Assembly: GCA_030696085.1 (NCBI GenBank)
Contig: JAUYNL010000053.1
Coordinates: forward strand, 1 to 64,000
Direction of reading: 5' to 3'
DNA: 64,000 nt
Origin: Luteolibacter sp.
GTDB lineage: Bacteria; Verrucomicrobiota; Verrucomicrobiia; Verrucomicrobiales; Akkermansiaceae
Shown here: positions 8,349-16,504 of the stretch, piece by piece
How the letters are laid out: every line of letters starts with the position of its first letter
Position numbering within the stretch: position 1 is the stretch's first letter
Translations under genes and position numbers: made by a program
Notes under the pieces: model-generated
Told to the model about the DNA's origin: nothing
Databases searched by the model: none
The model's input: the letters and a program-made list of their open reading frames with translations, nothing else

Positions 8349-8963
8349 TTACGCCGCGTGACGGAGCAGCGCGACCAAAACGCCCTGGATGATCAGCTCC
8401 CGTGCGGGCAGCAAATCCGGATAATCCGCGTTTTCAGCGCGCAGGAAGGGCTTGCCGCGTTCGACGAGATAGCGTTTCAGCGTGGTTTCCCCGTCGATCA
8501 GCGCGGCCACGATGTCGCCCTTGCGGGGTTCGCGGAATTCGAGAATCACGGTGTCGCCGTTGCAGATATGGGCGTCGATCATCGAGTCTCCACGGACTTT
8601 GAGGGCGAAAGTGCGGGCATGGCGGGGAATGCCGAGCGCCGAGATGTCCACCGAAATGCAGCCCTGACGCTCCGGTTCCGCATCCTGGGACATGCCTGCG
8701 GCGATATCCCCGTAGATCGGAATGTCCGCGATCTCGCCGCGATCAAGATCCTCAGGGAAAATGACGGCTCTCGCCTTGCCGGCAAGACGCTGGATCACGC
8801 CCTTGCGTTCCAGCGCTCGCAGGTGGCTCATGGCGGCGGTTTGGCTGGCAAAACCGAAATAATGCTGAAGCTCGCGCGTGGACGGCATGATGCCCGTCTG
8901 GCGCTGCGACATTTTCAAGTATTCCACGATTTGCTTTTGGCGCTTGGTCAGTTCGATGTGCAT
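8349..8963 (-). CDS. lexA: LexA repressor
   Basis: LexA represses SOS genes and cleaves itself when RecA is activated. The protein from Met 8963 has 204 residues. It has an N-terminal winged HTH (LTKRQKQIVEYLKMSQRQTG, PSTRELQHYFGFAS), an Ala-Gly cleavage site in DIAAGMS and an S24 peptidase domain with the catalytic Ser in RGDSMID and Lys in TTLKRYL. The longer ORF start at 9026 is rejected because it would place the operator at 8976-8989 inside the coding sequence. Autoregulation is therefore very likely. The recognition helix region differs from that of gamma-proteobacterial LexA, in line with the different operator. Confidence 0.95.
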   Translation of the reverse strand: MHIELTKRQKQIVEYLKMSQRQTGIMPSTRELQHYFGFASQTAAMSHLRALERKGVIQRLAGKARAVIFPEDLDRGEIADIPIYGDIAAGMSQDAEPERQGCISVDISALGIPRHARTFALKVRGDSMIDAHICNGDTVILEFREPRKGDIVAALIDGETTLKRYLVERGKPFLRAENADYPDLLPARELIIQGVLVALLRHAA

Positions 8964-8975
8964 GGCTTTGAACAG

Positions 8976-8989
8976 TGTTCCGGAGAACA
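8976..8989. promoter_or_regulatory. LexA operator, TGTTC-N4-GAACA
   Basis: TGTTC-CGGA-GAACA is a perfect palindrome 12 bp upstream of the lexA ATG at 8963. It equals the LexA motif established for Verrucomicrobia. It overlaps the predicted -10 region of the lexA promoter, which fits repression by promoter occlusion. No second copy was seen elsewhere in the window. Confidence 0.88.
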
Positions 8990-9014
8990 AAATCTTTTCC
9001 GGGCCGCTGTTCAA
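8986..9014 (-). promoter_or_regulatory. Predicted lexA promoter
   Basis: On the minus strand TTGAAC (9014-9009) and TTTGTT (8991-8986) are 17 bp apart. The -10 hexamer overlaps the LexA operator. Confidence 0.45.
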
Positions 9015-9078
9015 GCGAAATATCACATCGCGTGAAAATCCTCACACGCCACCGCCGGAAATCGAATGGAACGACGGC

Positions 9079-9107
9079 TTGCCGTCCCGTAATTCGGTGC
9101 TTAGGGT
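9079..9107 (+). promoter_or_regulatory. Predicted promoter of the TPR protein gene
   Basis: TTGCCG and TAGGGT are separated by 17 bp. The -10 ends 18 nt before the ATG at 9126. The TAGnnT form recurs upstream of accB, dnaB, cls and the AhbAB-like gene. Confidence 0.4.
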
Positions 9108-9125
9108 GTGCCTGAAACCATTCCC

Positions 9126-9896
9126 ATGAAATCCGCCACCATTCTCTCCCTGTTCGTTCTGCTGACACCGCTTGTCGCTCAAAACGAAGCCGTCCCGGTC
9201 GGTGACAAGAAGGCCGCGCCGGCGAAGGAAGCGCTGCTTCCGAACCAGCAGGCCTTCCTGAACCTGCCCGAGGAAAGCCGCAAGGACTTCATCAAGCACT
9301 TGGGCGAGGCCAACCGCATTTTCCAACAAAAGCGGATTTTTGAAACCTTGGAGGAGCTGGACAAGGCCTCCGCCATTTTCAAGGACAGCCCGGAAATCCA
9401 CAACCTGCGTGGCAGCTGCTACGTGGAGATGCGTTCCTTCGACAAGGCGCAGGCCGAGTTCGACAAGGCGGCCACGCTTTCCAAGAACAACCCGAGCATC
9501 GAATTCAACATCGGCGAGGTCTATTTCGTCACCAAACAGTGGCAGAAAGCCCATGACATGTTCGAGCGGATCATGAAACTCCTGCCACCCGAAAACACCG
9601 CGCTCGGGCGCCTCGTGGAGTTCAAAATCCTGCTCTGCAAGAAGAAGCTCGGCAAGAATGACGAGGTGACCATCCTCGCGGAAAAATACGATTTCCTCGA
9701 TGATTCGCCGTTTTATTATTACGCCCAGGCCGCCTTGGCATATGACGCCAACAATCTGATCAAGGCCGAGGAGTGGCTGGCGACGGCAGGACGCATATTC
9801 CGCGATCCCAATGTGCTCGCTCCGTGGCAGGACACCTTGGTGGAATACGGCTACATCAAGAGTTTCTACGGCGACGAGGCGGCGGCGGGCGAGTAA
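9126..9896 (+). CDS. Secreted TPR-repeat protein
   Basis: From the ATG at 9126 the product is 256 residues with a signal peptide (KSATILSLFVLLTPLVAQ) and signal peptidase-type cleavage after VAQ or nearby. Three or so tetratricopeptide repeats follow from about residue 60 to 160 (EANRIFQQKRIFETLEELDK, IHNLRGSCYVEMRSFDKAQA, IEFNIGEVYFVTKQWQKAHD). The C-terminal third is helical and rich in Tyr and Ala (DSPFYYYAQAALAYDANN). TPR proteins scaffold other proteins; no partner is evident here. The gene diverges from lexA across a 160-bp intergenic space. The ORF track begins 6 codons earlier, but the chosen Met starts a canonical signal peptide. Confidence 0.75.
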   Translation: MKSATILSLFVLLTPLVAQNEAVPVGDKKAAPAKEALLPNQQAFLNLPEESRKDFIKHLGEANRIFQQKRIFETLEELDKASAIFKDSPEIHNLRGSCYVEMRSFDKAQAEFDKAATLSKNNPSIEFNIGEVYFVTKQWQKAHDMFERIMKLLPPENTALGRLVEFKILLCKKKLGKNDEVTILAEKYDFLDDSPFYYYAQAALAYDANNLIKAEEWLATAGRIFRDPNVLAPWQDTLVEYGYIKSFYGDEAAAGE

Positions 9897-10019
9897 GAAC
9901 TCCCGGCCGGCTGCCGCATCCGACCGCAATTCCCAAGTTCCACCCGTTCTCCTGCATCCACATCATCTTCCTCGCGTCCTTGGCGTCTTGGTGGTCGGAG
10001 CCGGGGCACATGCGCGGGC

Positions 10020-10175
10020 CGGTATTTATCCATTTGCGCGCATTTCGGCATCACGCCGCGCACGATCAACGTGGGCAGGCCGCAGGAAAACGGTTCCTGT
10101 GAGAGCGGCCGCGGGCATTTGAAGCGCAGGATCAAACAGCATTTGCTCATCCGTGGGAGCGCGGATTTCAAGAGC
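10020..10175 (+). pseudogene. IS21-type (IstA) transposase remnant
   Basis: The frame reads [20 protein letters not shown], then [19 protein letters not shown], which corresponds to the end of the IstA integrase core (PxxxNVGxPxENGxxE, HGHLKRxI, LLLRGSRDF). The rest of IstA and all of istB are missing. It runs in frame straight into an IS66-type tail at about 10176, so two unrelated transposase ends are joined. The preceding 120 bp (9897-10019) hold no gene that I can recognise. Confidence 0.6.
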
Positions 10176-10367
10176 AAGGCGGAGCGGGACCTGCTCATGA
10201 CCAAGGTGCCGCAGAAGGTGTCGGGCTGTTTCCGCAGCGAGCGCGGGGCGGGAGTGTTCTGTGCGATCCGCGGCTATCTGTCCACCGCCCGCAAGCACGG
10301 CCTCAACCTGATGGACTCCATCAAAACCGCATTCTCGGGTGCGCCAATGGATTTCGCACCTGGATAG
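10176..10367 (+). pseudogene. IS66-family transposase C-terminal remnant
   Basis: [19 protein letters not shown], then [28 protein letters not shown] and a closing GAPMDF, is the standard C-terminus of the IS66 TnpC transposase. The DDE Asp residues and accessory genes tnpA and tnpB are absent. It is read in the same frame as the IS21 remnant before it, so the ORF track shows them as one protein. The scar lies between two intact genes, neither of which appears damaged. Confidence 0.7.
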
Positions 10368-10381
10368 TTACTCTTGATGAA

Positions 10382-11197
10382 TCAGCGCGGAGTTTCCAAC
10401 AACTCGGTAAATTTCTCAGCGCCTTGGATTTCCAGCTTGGTCCATGGCGTGCCGGACTCGGTCAGTGCGCGGGCCAGAGGCGAGGGTGAGAGCGCATCGG
10501 GAGCCGCGTTGCGCAGCGAGGCCACCGTCGCCAGCGGGTCGAGGCGGTTGAGCGGAAACATCGCATATCCCGCGCCGATATCCACGCCATCGCTGGCACG
10601 CATTTCAAAATGCAGGTGCGCCGGATAATAACCATTCGCCGTGCCGACGGTGCCGATCCTGCCACCGCGCGCCACCAGAGCGCCGCGCGCGACATCGATG
10701 CGGTCGAGATGCGCATACATCGAGTGCAGCGTGCGGCAGTCCGGTGCGCCATGGGCGATTACAACGAGTTTCCCCCAGCCGGGCGAGGGTTCCCCGGCAT
10801 AGAGCACGAGTCCGTCGGCGGTGGAATAGACCGGATCCCCGAGGTCCGTGTTCATGCCGCCGATGCCGTTGAGGTCGTCGCCGGTGTGGTGGCCGCCGCG
10901 TTTTTCATTCATCTCCCAGAATTTCTGGGCGTTGTAAGCGAGGCCGCCGTGCTCGCTGCCCAGCGGCGGATCAAAACGCGGTGAGCGCGGGATTTGCGCC
11001 GTCTGCCATGCGGGTAGGAAATGAAATCGATGATCGGGCGCACCACCTTTCGGCATGTCCAGCGGCACATCCGCATCCTGGAATCCAATGCGTTCGGCAG
11101 GCTGCTTCTCCCCCTCCCGCCACAGGATCACCCCCACGATGGCGGCGGCGGCGGCGAGCGTGAGCAGGATCATCAGATTGGAAGAAGGCTTGCGCAC
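10382..11197 (-). CDS. Membrane-anchored M23-family metallopeptidase
   Basis: The protein of 271 residues has an N-terminal membrane anchor (LMILLTLAAAAAIVGVILW) and a LytM/M23 endopeptidase domain. Zinc ligands are in HHTGDDLNG (H and D) and in AHLHFEM (HxH), with the catalytic His in YAHLDRI. All are present, so it is probably active on peptidoglycan cross-links. The C-terminal 60 residues beyond the domain are unassigned. Translation is taken from a GTG at 11197; an ATG inside the anchor is less likely because it would shorten it. The gene stands alone on its strand, divergent from lpdA. Confidence 0.87.
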   Translation of the reverse strand: MRKPSSNLMILLTLAAAAAIVGVILWREGEKQPAERIGFQDADVPLDMPKGGAPDHRFHFLPAWQTAQIPRSPRFDPPLGSEHGGLAYNAQKFWEMNEKRGGHHTGDDLNGIGGMNTDLGDPVYSTADGLVLYAGEPSPGWGKLVVIAHGAPDCRTLHSMYAHLDRIDVARGALVARGGRIGTVGTANGYYPAHLHFEMRASDGVDIGAGYAMFPLNRLDPLATVASLRNAAPDALSPSPLARALTESGTPWTKLEIQGAEKFTELLETPR

Positions 11198-11373
11198 GCG
11201 GACACTCTGGGATGTATGGCGCTCAATTCAACCTGAATGATCTTTCGTCTCATGCATGGGTTGAATTTCGGTTTTCGGATCCAAGCCAAGCGTTTTTCCC
11301 GCCTTTCCATCTTTGACATTCCGCCGCCGTGGCGACAGTTTCCCGGCGAACTCCACCTTTCCTCAATACCTCC

Positions 11374-12756
11374 ATGGCCTACGATCTCATTGTCATTGGT
11401 GGCGGCCCGGCCGGCTACGTCGCCGCCATCCGCGCCGCCCAACTCGGAAAATCCGTCGCCTGTGTCGAAGCCGACCGCGCCGGTGGCACCTGCCTCAACT
11501 GGGGTTGCATCCCCACCAAGGCCCTGCTCAAGAACGCCGAGCTCTACCAGACGCTGGCTCACAAGGCCGCCGAGTTCGGCTTGAAAATCGAGGGCCTCTC
11601 CTATGACTGGTCCGCAGTGATCGGGCGCTCCCGAAAGGTTTCGGACCGCCTGGCCGGCGGCATCGAGTTTCTCTTCAAGAAGAACAAGATCGATTACATC
11701 CGTGGCTTCGGTTCCATCGAAGGTACTGGCAAGGTAGGCGTCACGGCGGCGGACGGCACCTTCGCGGTGTTTGAAACCAAGGACACCCTGATCGCCACCG
11801 GCTGCAAATCACGCGGCCTGCCGCCGCTTCCCTTCAATGGCACTTCGGTGATTGGCTCCAAGGAGGCGATGACCCTGCCGCGGCAACCGAGGGAAATGAT
11901 CATCATCGGTGCGGGTGCCATCGGCGTGGAATTCGCCTACATTTACAACGCCTTCGGCACCAAGGTGACGCTCGTCGAAATGTTGCCGCGCATCCTGCCC
12001 ATCGAGGACGATGAAGTGGGCGACACGCTGGAAAAATCCCTGATCAAACAAGGCATCCGCTGCCTCACCAACACGACCATCACCGCCATGGCGGATCACG
12101 GATCGCATGTGGAGCTCAAGCTCGAAGGCCCCAAGGAAAACGGCACCATCACCGCGGATGTCTGCCTGGTGGCCATCGGCATCCAGCCGGTGCTGCCCGG
12201 CGGCATGCAGCCCGCGCTTTCGGATCGCGGTTTCATCAATGTCGGCGACCGCTACGAAACCTCCATCCCCGGCGTCTATGCCGCGGGTGACATCACAGGT
12301 CCGCCATGGCTGGCACACACCGCATCCTTTGAAGCCGTGCAGGCCGTGGAAGGCCTGTATGTGGAGGGCCACAAGCCGCGCAAGGTGACCAATTTCCCGG
12401 GTTGCACCTATTGCCATCCGCAGGTCGCCTCCGTCGGCAAGACCGAGCGCGCCCTCAAGGAAGCGGGCATCGAATACAAGGTCGGCAAGATTCCCTTCGT
12501 CGCCATCGGCAAGGCGATCGCCTCCGGCGAGCCGGAAGGCTTCGCGAAACTGCTCTACGGCAGGAAACACGGCGAGTTGCTGGGTGCGCACATCATCGGC
12601 GAGAACGCCACCGAGCTCATCGCCGAGATGGGCCTGGCGCTCGACCAGGAACTCACCGCCGAGGAAATCCACGCCACCATCCACGCGCATCCCACGATGT
12701 CCGAGGTGATCCACGAGGCCACCCTCGCCGCGGATGGCCACGCGATTCATTTCTGA
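11374..12756 (+). CDS. lpdA: Dihydrolipoyl dehydrogenase
   Basis: This flavoprotein reoxidises the lipoyl group of 2-oxoacid dehydrogenase complexes or the glycine cleavage system. From the ATG at 11374 it has 460 residues. The FAD-binding GGGPAGYVAAIRAAQLG is followed by the redox disulfide GGTCLNWGCIPTK. The NAD-binding GAGAIGVEFAYIYNAFG lies near residue 180, and the C-terminal HAHPTMSE provides the His-Glu acid-base pair. The ORF track start 15 codons upstream lacks family similarity. No E1 or E2 genes are adjacent, so it may serve several complexes. It converges with the usp gene with an 11-bp gap. Confidence 0.96.
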   Translation: MAYDLIVIGGGPAGYVAAIRAAQLGKSVACVEADRAGGTCLNWGCIPTKALLKNAELYQTLAHKAAEFGLKIEGLSYDWSAVIGRSRKVSDRLAGGIEFLFKKNKIDYIRGFGSIEGTGKVGVTAADGTFAVFETKDTLIATGCKSRGLPPLPFNGTSVIGSKEAMTLPRQPREMIIIGAGAIGVEFAYIYNAFGTKVTLVEMLPRILPIEDDEVGDTLEKSLIKQGIRCLTNTTITAMADHGSHVELKLEGPKENGTITADVCLVAIGIQPVLPGGMQPALSDRGFINVGDRYETSIPGVYAAGDITGPPWLAHTASFEAVQAVEGLYVEGHKPRKVTNFPGCTYCHPQVASVGKTERALKEAGIEYKVGKIPFVAIGKAIASGEPEGFAKLLYGRKHGELLGAHIIGENATELIAEMGLALDQELTAEEIHATIHAHPTMSEVIHEATLAADGHAIHF

Positions 12757-12767
12757 TCGGAAGCCGA

Positions 12768-13217
12768 TTATTCGGGAGTTGCCGGGACGATGAGCGTGGG
12801 CACTGTGGCCTTGCGCACCATGCCCTCCGCCACGCTGCCGAGCAGAAGGGATGCGATCACGCCGTGGCCGTGCGAGCCGAGCACGACAAAATCCGCGCCG
12901 CTCTCCTTGACGTAGTCGAGCAGCGAATGAAGCGGACTGCCCTCGGCGATCTGGCAGGTCGCGTCAGGGAGACCGGGATGCACCTTGTCGAGCAATTCCT
13001 CCAGTTTGACCGTCGCCCGTCGTTTTGCCTCCTCCTGGTAGGCGTGCAGGGCGGGGAACTCGTCCGGGGTGAAGCCGTAGGCGGTATAGCTCGGCTCCGG
13101 TTCCACGACGTGAAACAAGTGCAACCGCGCTCCGAATGCTTTTGCGAGTGATCCGGCCATCTCCAGCACGCCGGGGGTTGCGTTTGAAAAATCGACTGCA
13201 ACAACAATGGTTTTCAT
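12768..13217 (-). CDS. Universal stress protein, UspA family
   Basis: A 149-residue cytosolic Usp domain. The opening KTIVVAVDFSNAT and the ATP-binding signature G-2x-G-9x-G-S (GSHGHGVIASLLLGS) near residue 115 indicate an ATP-binding member rather than a UspA-type non-binder. A single Usp domain is present, without a transporter or kinase fusion. It is monocistronic and faces the 3' end of lpdA. Its substrate or partner is not visible from the sequence. Confidence 0.92.
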   Translation of the reverse strand: MKTIVVAVDFSNATPGVLEMAGSLAKAFGARLHLFHVVEPEPSYTAYGFTPDEFPALHAYQEEAKRRATVKLEELLDKVHPGLPDATCQIAEGSPLHSLLDYVKESGADFVVLGSHGHGVIASLLLGSVAEGMVRKATVPTLIVPATPE

Positions 13218-13287
13218 GGCAGCTCTAACGAAGCACGGACTCCCGCAGAGTGCAATGAATCATTCGTTTATGGCGGCATTCGGACGT

Positions 13288-13322
13288 AAAAACGCCCATC
13301 CGCCGGAACGGAAGGACGTTTG
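13288..13322 (-). terminator. Rho-independent terminator after the small lipoprotein genes
   Basis: On the minus strand AACGTCC...GGGCGTT with an inner TCCG/CGGA pair forms a hairpin and is followed directly by five T. It lies about 35 bp beyond the stop codon at 13356. Confidence 0.6.
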
Positions 13323-13355
13323 TAAGCGCTTGGAAAATTTCAGGAGGCCCGAAAA

Positions 13356-13514
13356 TTACTTCGAGTAATGCACTTCGGGAGCCGGGGCTGCCTGGATTTC
13401 CTGGAATTGCGGCAGTGCGCGCAGGCCAGGGGGGTTGGCATCACTGGTGCAGCAGCAGGAGGCGGCCAGCATTGCGAAGGCGGAAACGACAATTGCGGTG
13501 AGAATGCGGATCAT
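13356..13514 (-). CDS. Small lipoprotein (52 aa) with CCC lipobox
   Basis: From the ATG at 13514 the peptide has a signal sequence (RILTAIVVSAFAML) and a lipobox LAAS-C followed by two more Cys. The mature part of about 30 residues is rich in Ala and Pro and ends HYSK. The three consecutive Cys could allow a disulfide or metal contact beside the lipidated residue. It is paired with a still smaller lipoprotein 92 bp upstream and is followed by a terminator. No function is known to me; the conserved signal architecture supports it as a real gene. Confidence 0.6.
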   Translation of the reverse strand: MIRILTAIVVSAFAMLAASCCCTSDANPPGLRALPQFQEIQAAPAPEVHYSK

Positions 13515-13606
13515 GGAGTCGGTTGCGGTGGTTTTAGTGAAATTCTTGAGGTGCCGATGGTTCGGGAGCTGCGTCCGGCACTCGAGGAGATCCGGACGGG
13601 GCCAGC

Positions 13607-13714
13607 TCATTTCGTCGGAGCTACGTAGGTGGGCTGGCTGGGAGCCGGTGCGGTGCTCTGGCAGCAGGAAGCGGCGAAAAAAGCGGCGGCGGCGGCGATC
13701 AAGGCGATTTTCAT
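13607..13714 (-). CDS. Very small lipoprotein (35 aa) with CC lipobox
   Basis: The ATG at 13714 opens a 35-codon frame with a complete signal peptide and lipobox (KIALIAAAAAFFAAS-CC). It is followed by only about 15 residues rich in Pro, Ala and Thr. It resembles the 52-aa lipoprotein just downstream in signal and double Cys, and the pair may be cotranscribed. In size and charge it recalls entericidin-like peptides, but there is no sequence identity that I can see. Confidence 0.55.
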   Translation of the reverse strand: MKIALIAAAAAFFAASCCQSTAPAPSQPTYVAPTK

Positions 13715-13813
13715 CGATTGTAAAAGGTTTTGAGTTGGCAACCGGCATGACGCGCAGGCCAGTCTCGCCACCAGACTAGCGACCGGCATGGTCCCTGCAA
13801 GGCAAAAGATGGG

Positions 13814-14150
13814 TTAGAAGCGGGCAGTTACGGCGGATTTTTGCACGGGGAATCGACGGGGTGAGGTGATGGTGGCGAAGGCGTGGCGCTTGTTGAAGCG
13901 GCGCATGTCGTCATGGAAGTCCTTCAACGTCGATTGCCGCTTGTTTTCGCGCCCTCGCCGCCAGTCGTAATAGATTCCCATGGCGCGGCGGCGCAGGATG
14001 CCCAGCACCAGCAGCCCGTTGCGGTTGCGCACCCGGCTGGCATCTTCCGCCGCAGTCACATCGAAACATTGGTGCAGGCCGATTTCGATTTCCCAGTAGT
14101 CGCGGAAGCTCCGGTGGCGGTGCGCCAAGTCGCGATTTGTTCCTCCTTGT
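13814..14150 (-). pseudogene. ISAs1-type transposase C-terminal remnant
   Basis: The frame reads YWEIEIGLHQCFDVTAAEDA, then SRVRNRNGLLVLGILRR. This matches the end of ISAs1-family transposases, where a WGIENxLHWxLDVTFxED motif carries the catalytic Glu. The tail (YYDWRRG, TLKDFHDDM) continues to the stop at 13814. The first two catalytic Asp residues and the N-terminus are gone. The same ORF extends upstream to 14329 through about 60 codons that I cannot assign (ENFATLRLREAEAIEITPAG). That stretch between the remnant and the dsbD stop codon may be another fragment. Confidence 0.65.
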
Positions 14151-14345
14151 CTTGAGATTCGAAAACCTCTGAAATGAGACGTTCCTGATCTTTGATATTT
14201 TCGATGCGTCTGCCCTGCCGGTACCTTTTCGATGAAACCGGCCGGTGTTATCTCGATGGCTTCCGCTTCGCGAAGACGGAGTGTCGCGAAATTTTCCCCG
14301 CTGACGATGCCGTCGCTCGTTTGTTCCATCCGGGCAATACGCGTT

Positions 14346-16391
14346 TCATAGGCTCTCCAGGGCCTTGATCACATCATCCGGAGCGAGCAGTTCAGGCAAC
14401 ACGACGGGCTCCTTGCCGGGAGCCAGCAGCACATTCACGGGAATCGCGCTGCGGCCGAGTTTTTGCAAGGCTGCCTCGATCCGCGGGTTGGGTTTGGTTT
14501 TGTCCGCTTTGAGCGCGACCACTCCTTTTTTCCTCATGAGGGCCACGACTTCCCTGGGATAAGCGCGCTTCTTGTTCACCTGACAAGTGGCGCACCACTG
14601 CGCCGTGAAATCGATGTAAACCGGGGTGCCTTGTTCGAGCAGGGCATCCACACGCGCCTCGGACCAGGGTTCCCAGGTGATGGCGGAGGGTTGCGGTGGT
14701 TTCGCGAGAAACAATCCGCCAGTGGCGAATGCGAGCGTCAGGCCCCGCGCGATCATCCGCGTCGAGCGCGCGCGGTGCGGCAGGTTCCAGCGGCCGTGAA
14801 TCCATGCCGCGATGGCAATGGCGCTGAGGCCGAACATGGGGCCTAGCAGGTTTTCCAGGTCGATCAGGCCGCCATACACCCACAGCAGGTAGGCGGCGGT
14901 GGCGAAGAGCAGGAACGACATCGCCTGCTTGAAACTCTCCATCCATGCGCCCGGGCGCGGCAGGAAATCGATGAGTTTCGGGAAAGCCGAAAGCACCAGA
15001 TAGGGCAGGGCGAGACCGATGGCCATGGCGGCGAAGGCGGAAAAAAACTGGAGCGCGGGCAATGCGAAGGCCGCGCCGATGGCCACTCCGAGGAAGGGAC
15101 CGGAACAGGGAGTGGCCACCACCGTGGCGAGCACACCGGAAAAGAACGATCCCGCCAAACCTTGCTTGGACTGCAAGGAGCCGCCGACGGAGGTGGCGGA
15201 AGTCCCCATTTCGAATACCCCGTACATGTTCAGGGCGAGCACGAACATCAGCAGCATCAACGTGACCACCACCCACGGGTCCTGGAGTTGGTAGCCCCAG
15301 CCGGTGGAGGCGCGCGTCGCGAAAAGGATCCCGCTGAGCACGCCGAACGACGCCAGCACCCCGAGCGTGAAGATGATGCCGTGCAGCGCGATTTTTTTCC
15401 GGTCGGAGCCCGCCTGTTGCACGAAACCCATGATTTTCAGGCCGATCACCGGAAAAACGCAGGGCATCAGGTTGAGGATCAGGCCGCCTAACAACATGCC
15501 GCCGAGGATGGGCAGGAATTTCGCGAACGGCAGCGATGCGGGGGCTTGCGAAGCCGCGCCGCTGGCGATGACGGTGAGTGGCACCGCGACCGGAGACGTT
15601 CCCGTTAGGACGCCGGAGATGGCATCGCCCTGCGGGATGTCGTTATCCAGCGCGTCCCTGGTGGCGCGGGGCAGGCGGATCAGCAGGGCCTTGCCATCGC
15701 GCCGGATCGATCCGCCTGAACTCACGGATTTGACGAATGGCTGGTCCGGTATGAAATCCGCCGGCTCGTTTTCCAAAGCGCCCGCGGGTTCCACGCGGAG
15801 CAGGATTTCTCCGCCATCGGGCCGGGCGGAGAATTTCCAGTGGCCCGGTTTCGCGGGCTGGCTGGCGCGGGCTTTTGCAAACAGCGCGGCGGCGGCCGGA
15901 TCCATTTCAAGTGCCGGACCGGTGGCCAGCGTCAAGCTGAGGGATTTCTCCTCATTGATGCAGCTCTCCTTGCAGATCTGCCAGCTCGCGGCGGCGGCGA
16001 GCGTCACGGTTTTCCCCGGCTCCAGACCGGCGGGCGCGGTGATGTTCGTTAGAAAGACCGGGCTGCCGGTGAATATGAAACTTTTGCCGAAGAATCCGTC
16101 CTTTACCTTGGGAACGGGCCATTGGACCGGTCCGGCGGTGAAGCCCTCCGGCAGAGTCCAGCGAATGGCCGGGGCCAACTCGACACCGCCGGAGTTCTGA
16201 TAGTAGCTGTGCCAGCCGTCCGGGTGATCGAGCTTGAGGGAGGCGCTGAAGGTTGCTCCCGGCGCGATGGTTTTCACCTCGGCCGTCAATTCCGCCACCG
16301 AGGATGCGGATGCACCCGGCAACCCGAACTGTGCCCGTGCGACGGAAGTGAAAACCAGCAGGGCGGAGAGTGGAAACAGGATGCGGAACAT
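14346..16391 (-). CDS. DsbD-family thiol:disulfide interchange protein
   Basis: DsbD passes electrons from cytoplasmic thioredoxin across the membrane to periplasmic thiol proteins. The 681-residue product has a signal peptide, an N-terminal periplasmic beta domain (to about residue 280) and eight or so membrane segments. The transmembrane Cys pair is seen in NLMPCVFPVIGLK and ATPCSGPFLG. A C-terminal thioredoxin-like domain has the active site WCATCQVNK near residue 600. The periplasmic domain contains Cys in SWQICKESCINEE, typical of the ScsB/DsbD group. The gene lies downstream of a small lipoprotein gene and is separated from it by a terminator. A VKOR-DsbA fusion at 46.2 kb would supply the opposite, oxidising activity. 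Confidence 0.9.
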   Translation of the reverse strand: MFRILFPLSALLVFTSVARAQFGLPGASASSVAELTAEVKTIAPGATFSASLKLDHPDGWHSYYQNSGGVELAPAIRWTLPEGFTAGPVQWPVPKVKDGFFGKSFIFTGSPVFLTNITAPAGLEPGKTVTLAAAASWQICKESCINEEKSLSLTLATGPALEMDPAAAALFAKARASQPAKPGHWKFSARPDGGEILLRVEPAGALENEPADFIPDQPFVKSVSSGGSIRRDGKALLIRLPRATRDALDNDIPQGDAISGVLTGTSPVAVPLTVIASGAASQAPASLPFAKFLPILGGMLLGGLILNLMPCVFPVIGLKIMGFVQQAGSDRKKIALHGIIFTLGVLASFGVLSGILFATRASTGWGYQLQDPWVVVTLMLLMFVLALNMYGVFEMGTSATSVGGSLQSKQGLAGSFFSGVLATVVATPCSGPFLGVAIGAAFALPALQFFSAFAAMAIGLALPYLVLSAFPKLIDFLPRPGAWMESFKQAMSFLLFATAAYLLWVYGGLIDLENLLGPMFGLSAIAIAAWIHGRWNLPHRARSTRMIARGLTLAFATGGLFLAKPPQPSAITWEPWSEARVDALLEQGTPVYIDFTAQWCATCQVNKKRAYPREVVALMRKKGVVALKADKTKPNPRIEAALQKLGRSAIPVNVLLAPGKEPVVLPELLAPDDVIKALESL

Positions 16392-16445
16392 GGGCGGAGT
16401 GGATTGAAAGCAGCGGTGGGAGGATTGAAAGTCCGCAAATCATCC

Positions 16446-16480
16446 AAAAAAAACGGGACACCCGGAAACCGGATGTCCCA
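16446..16480 (-). terminator. Rho-independent terminator after the glycine-zipper lipoprotein gene
   Basis: On the minus strand TGGGACA-TCCGG-TTT-CCGGG-TGTCCC forms a hairpin with one mismatch and runs directly into eight T. It lies 25 bp after the stop codon at 16505 and separates that gene from dsbD. Confidence 0.8.
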
Positions 16481-16504
16481 GGTGGTCGGACGCGGGGAGG
16501 ATTT

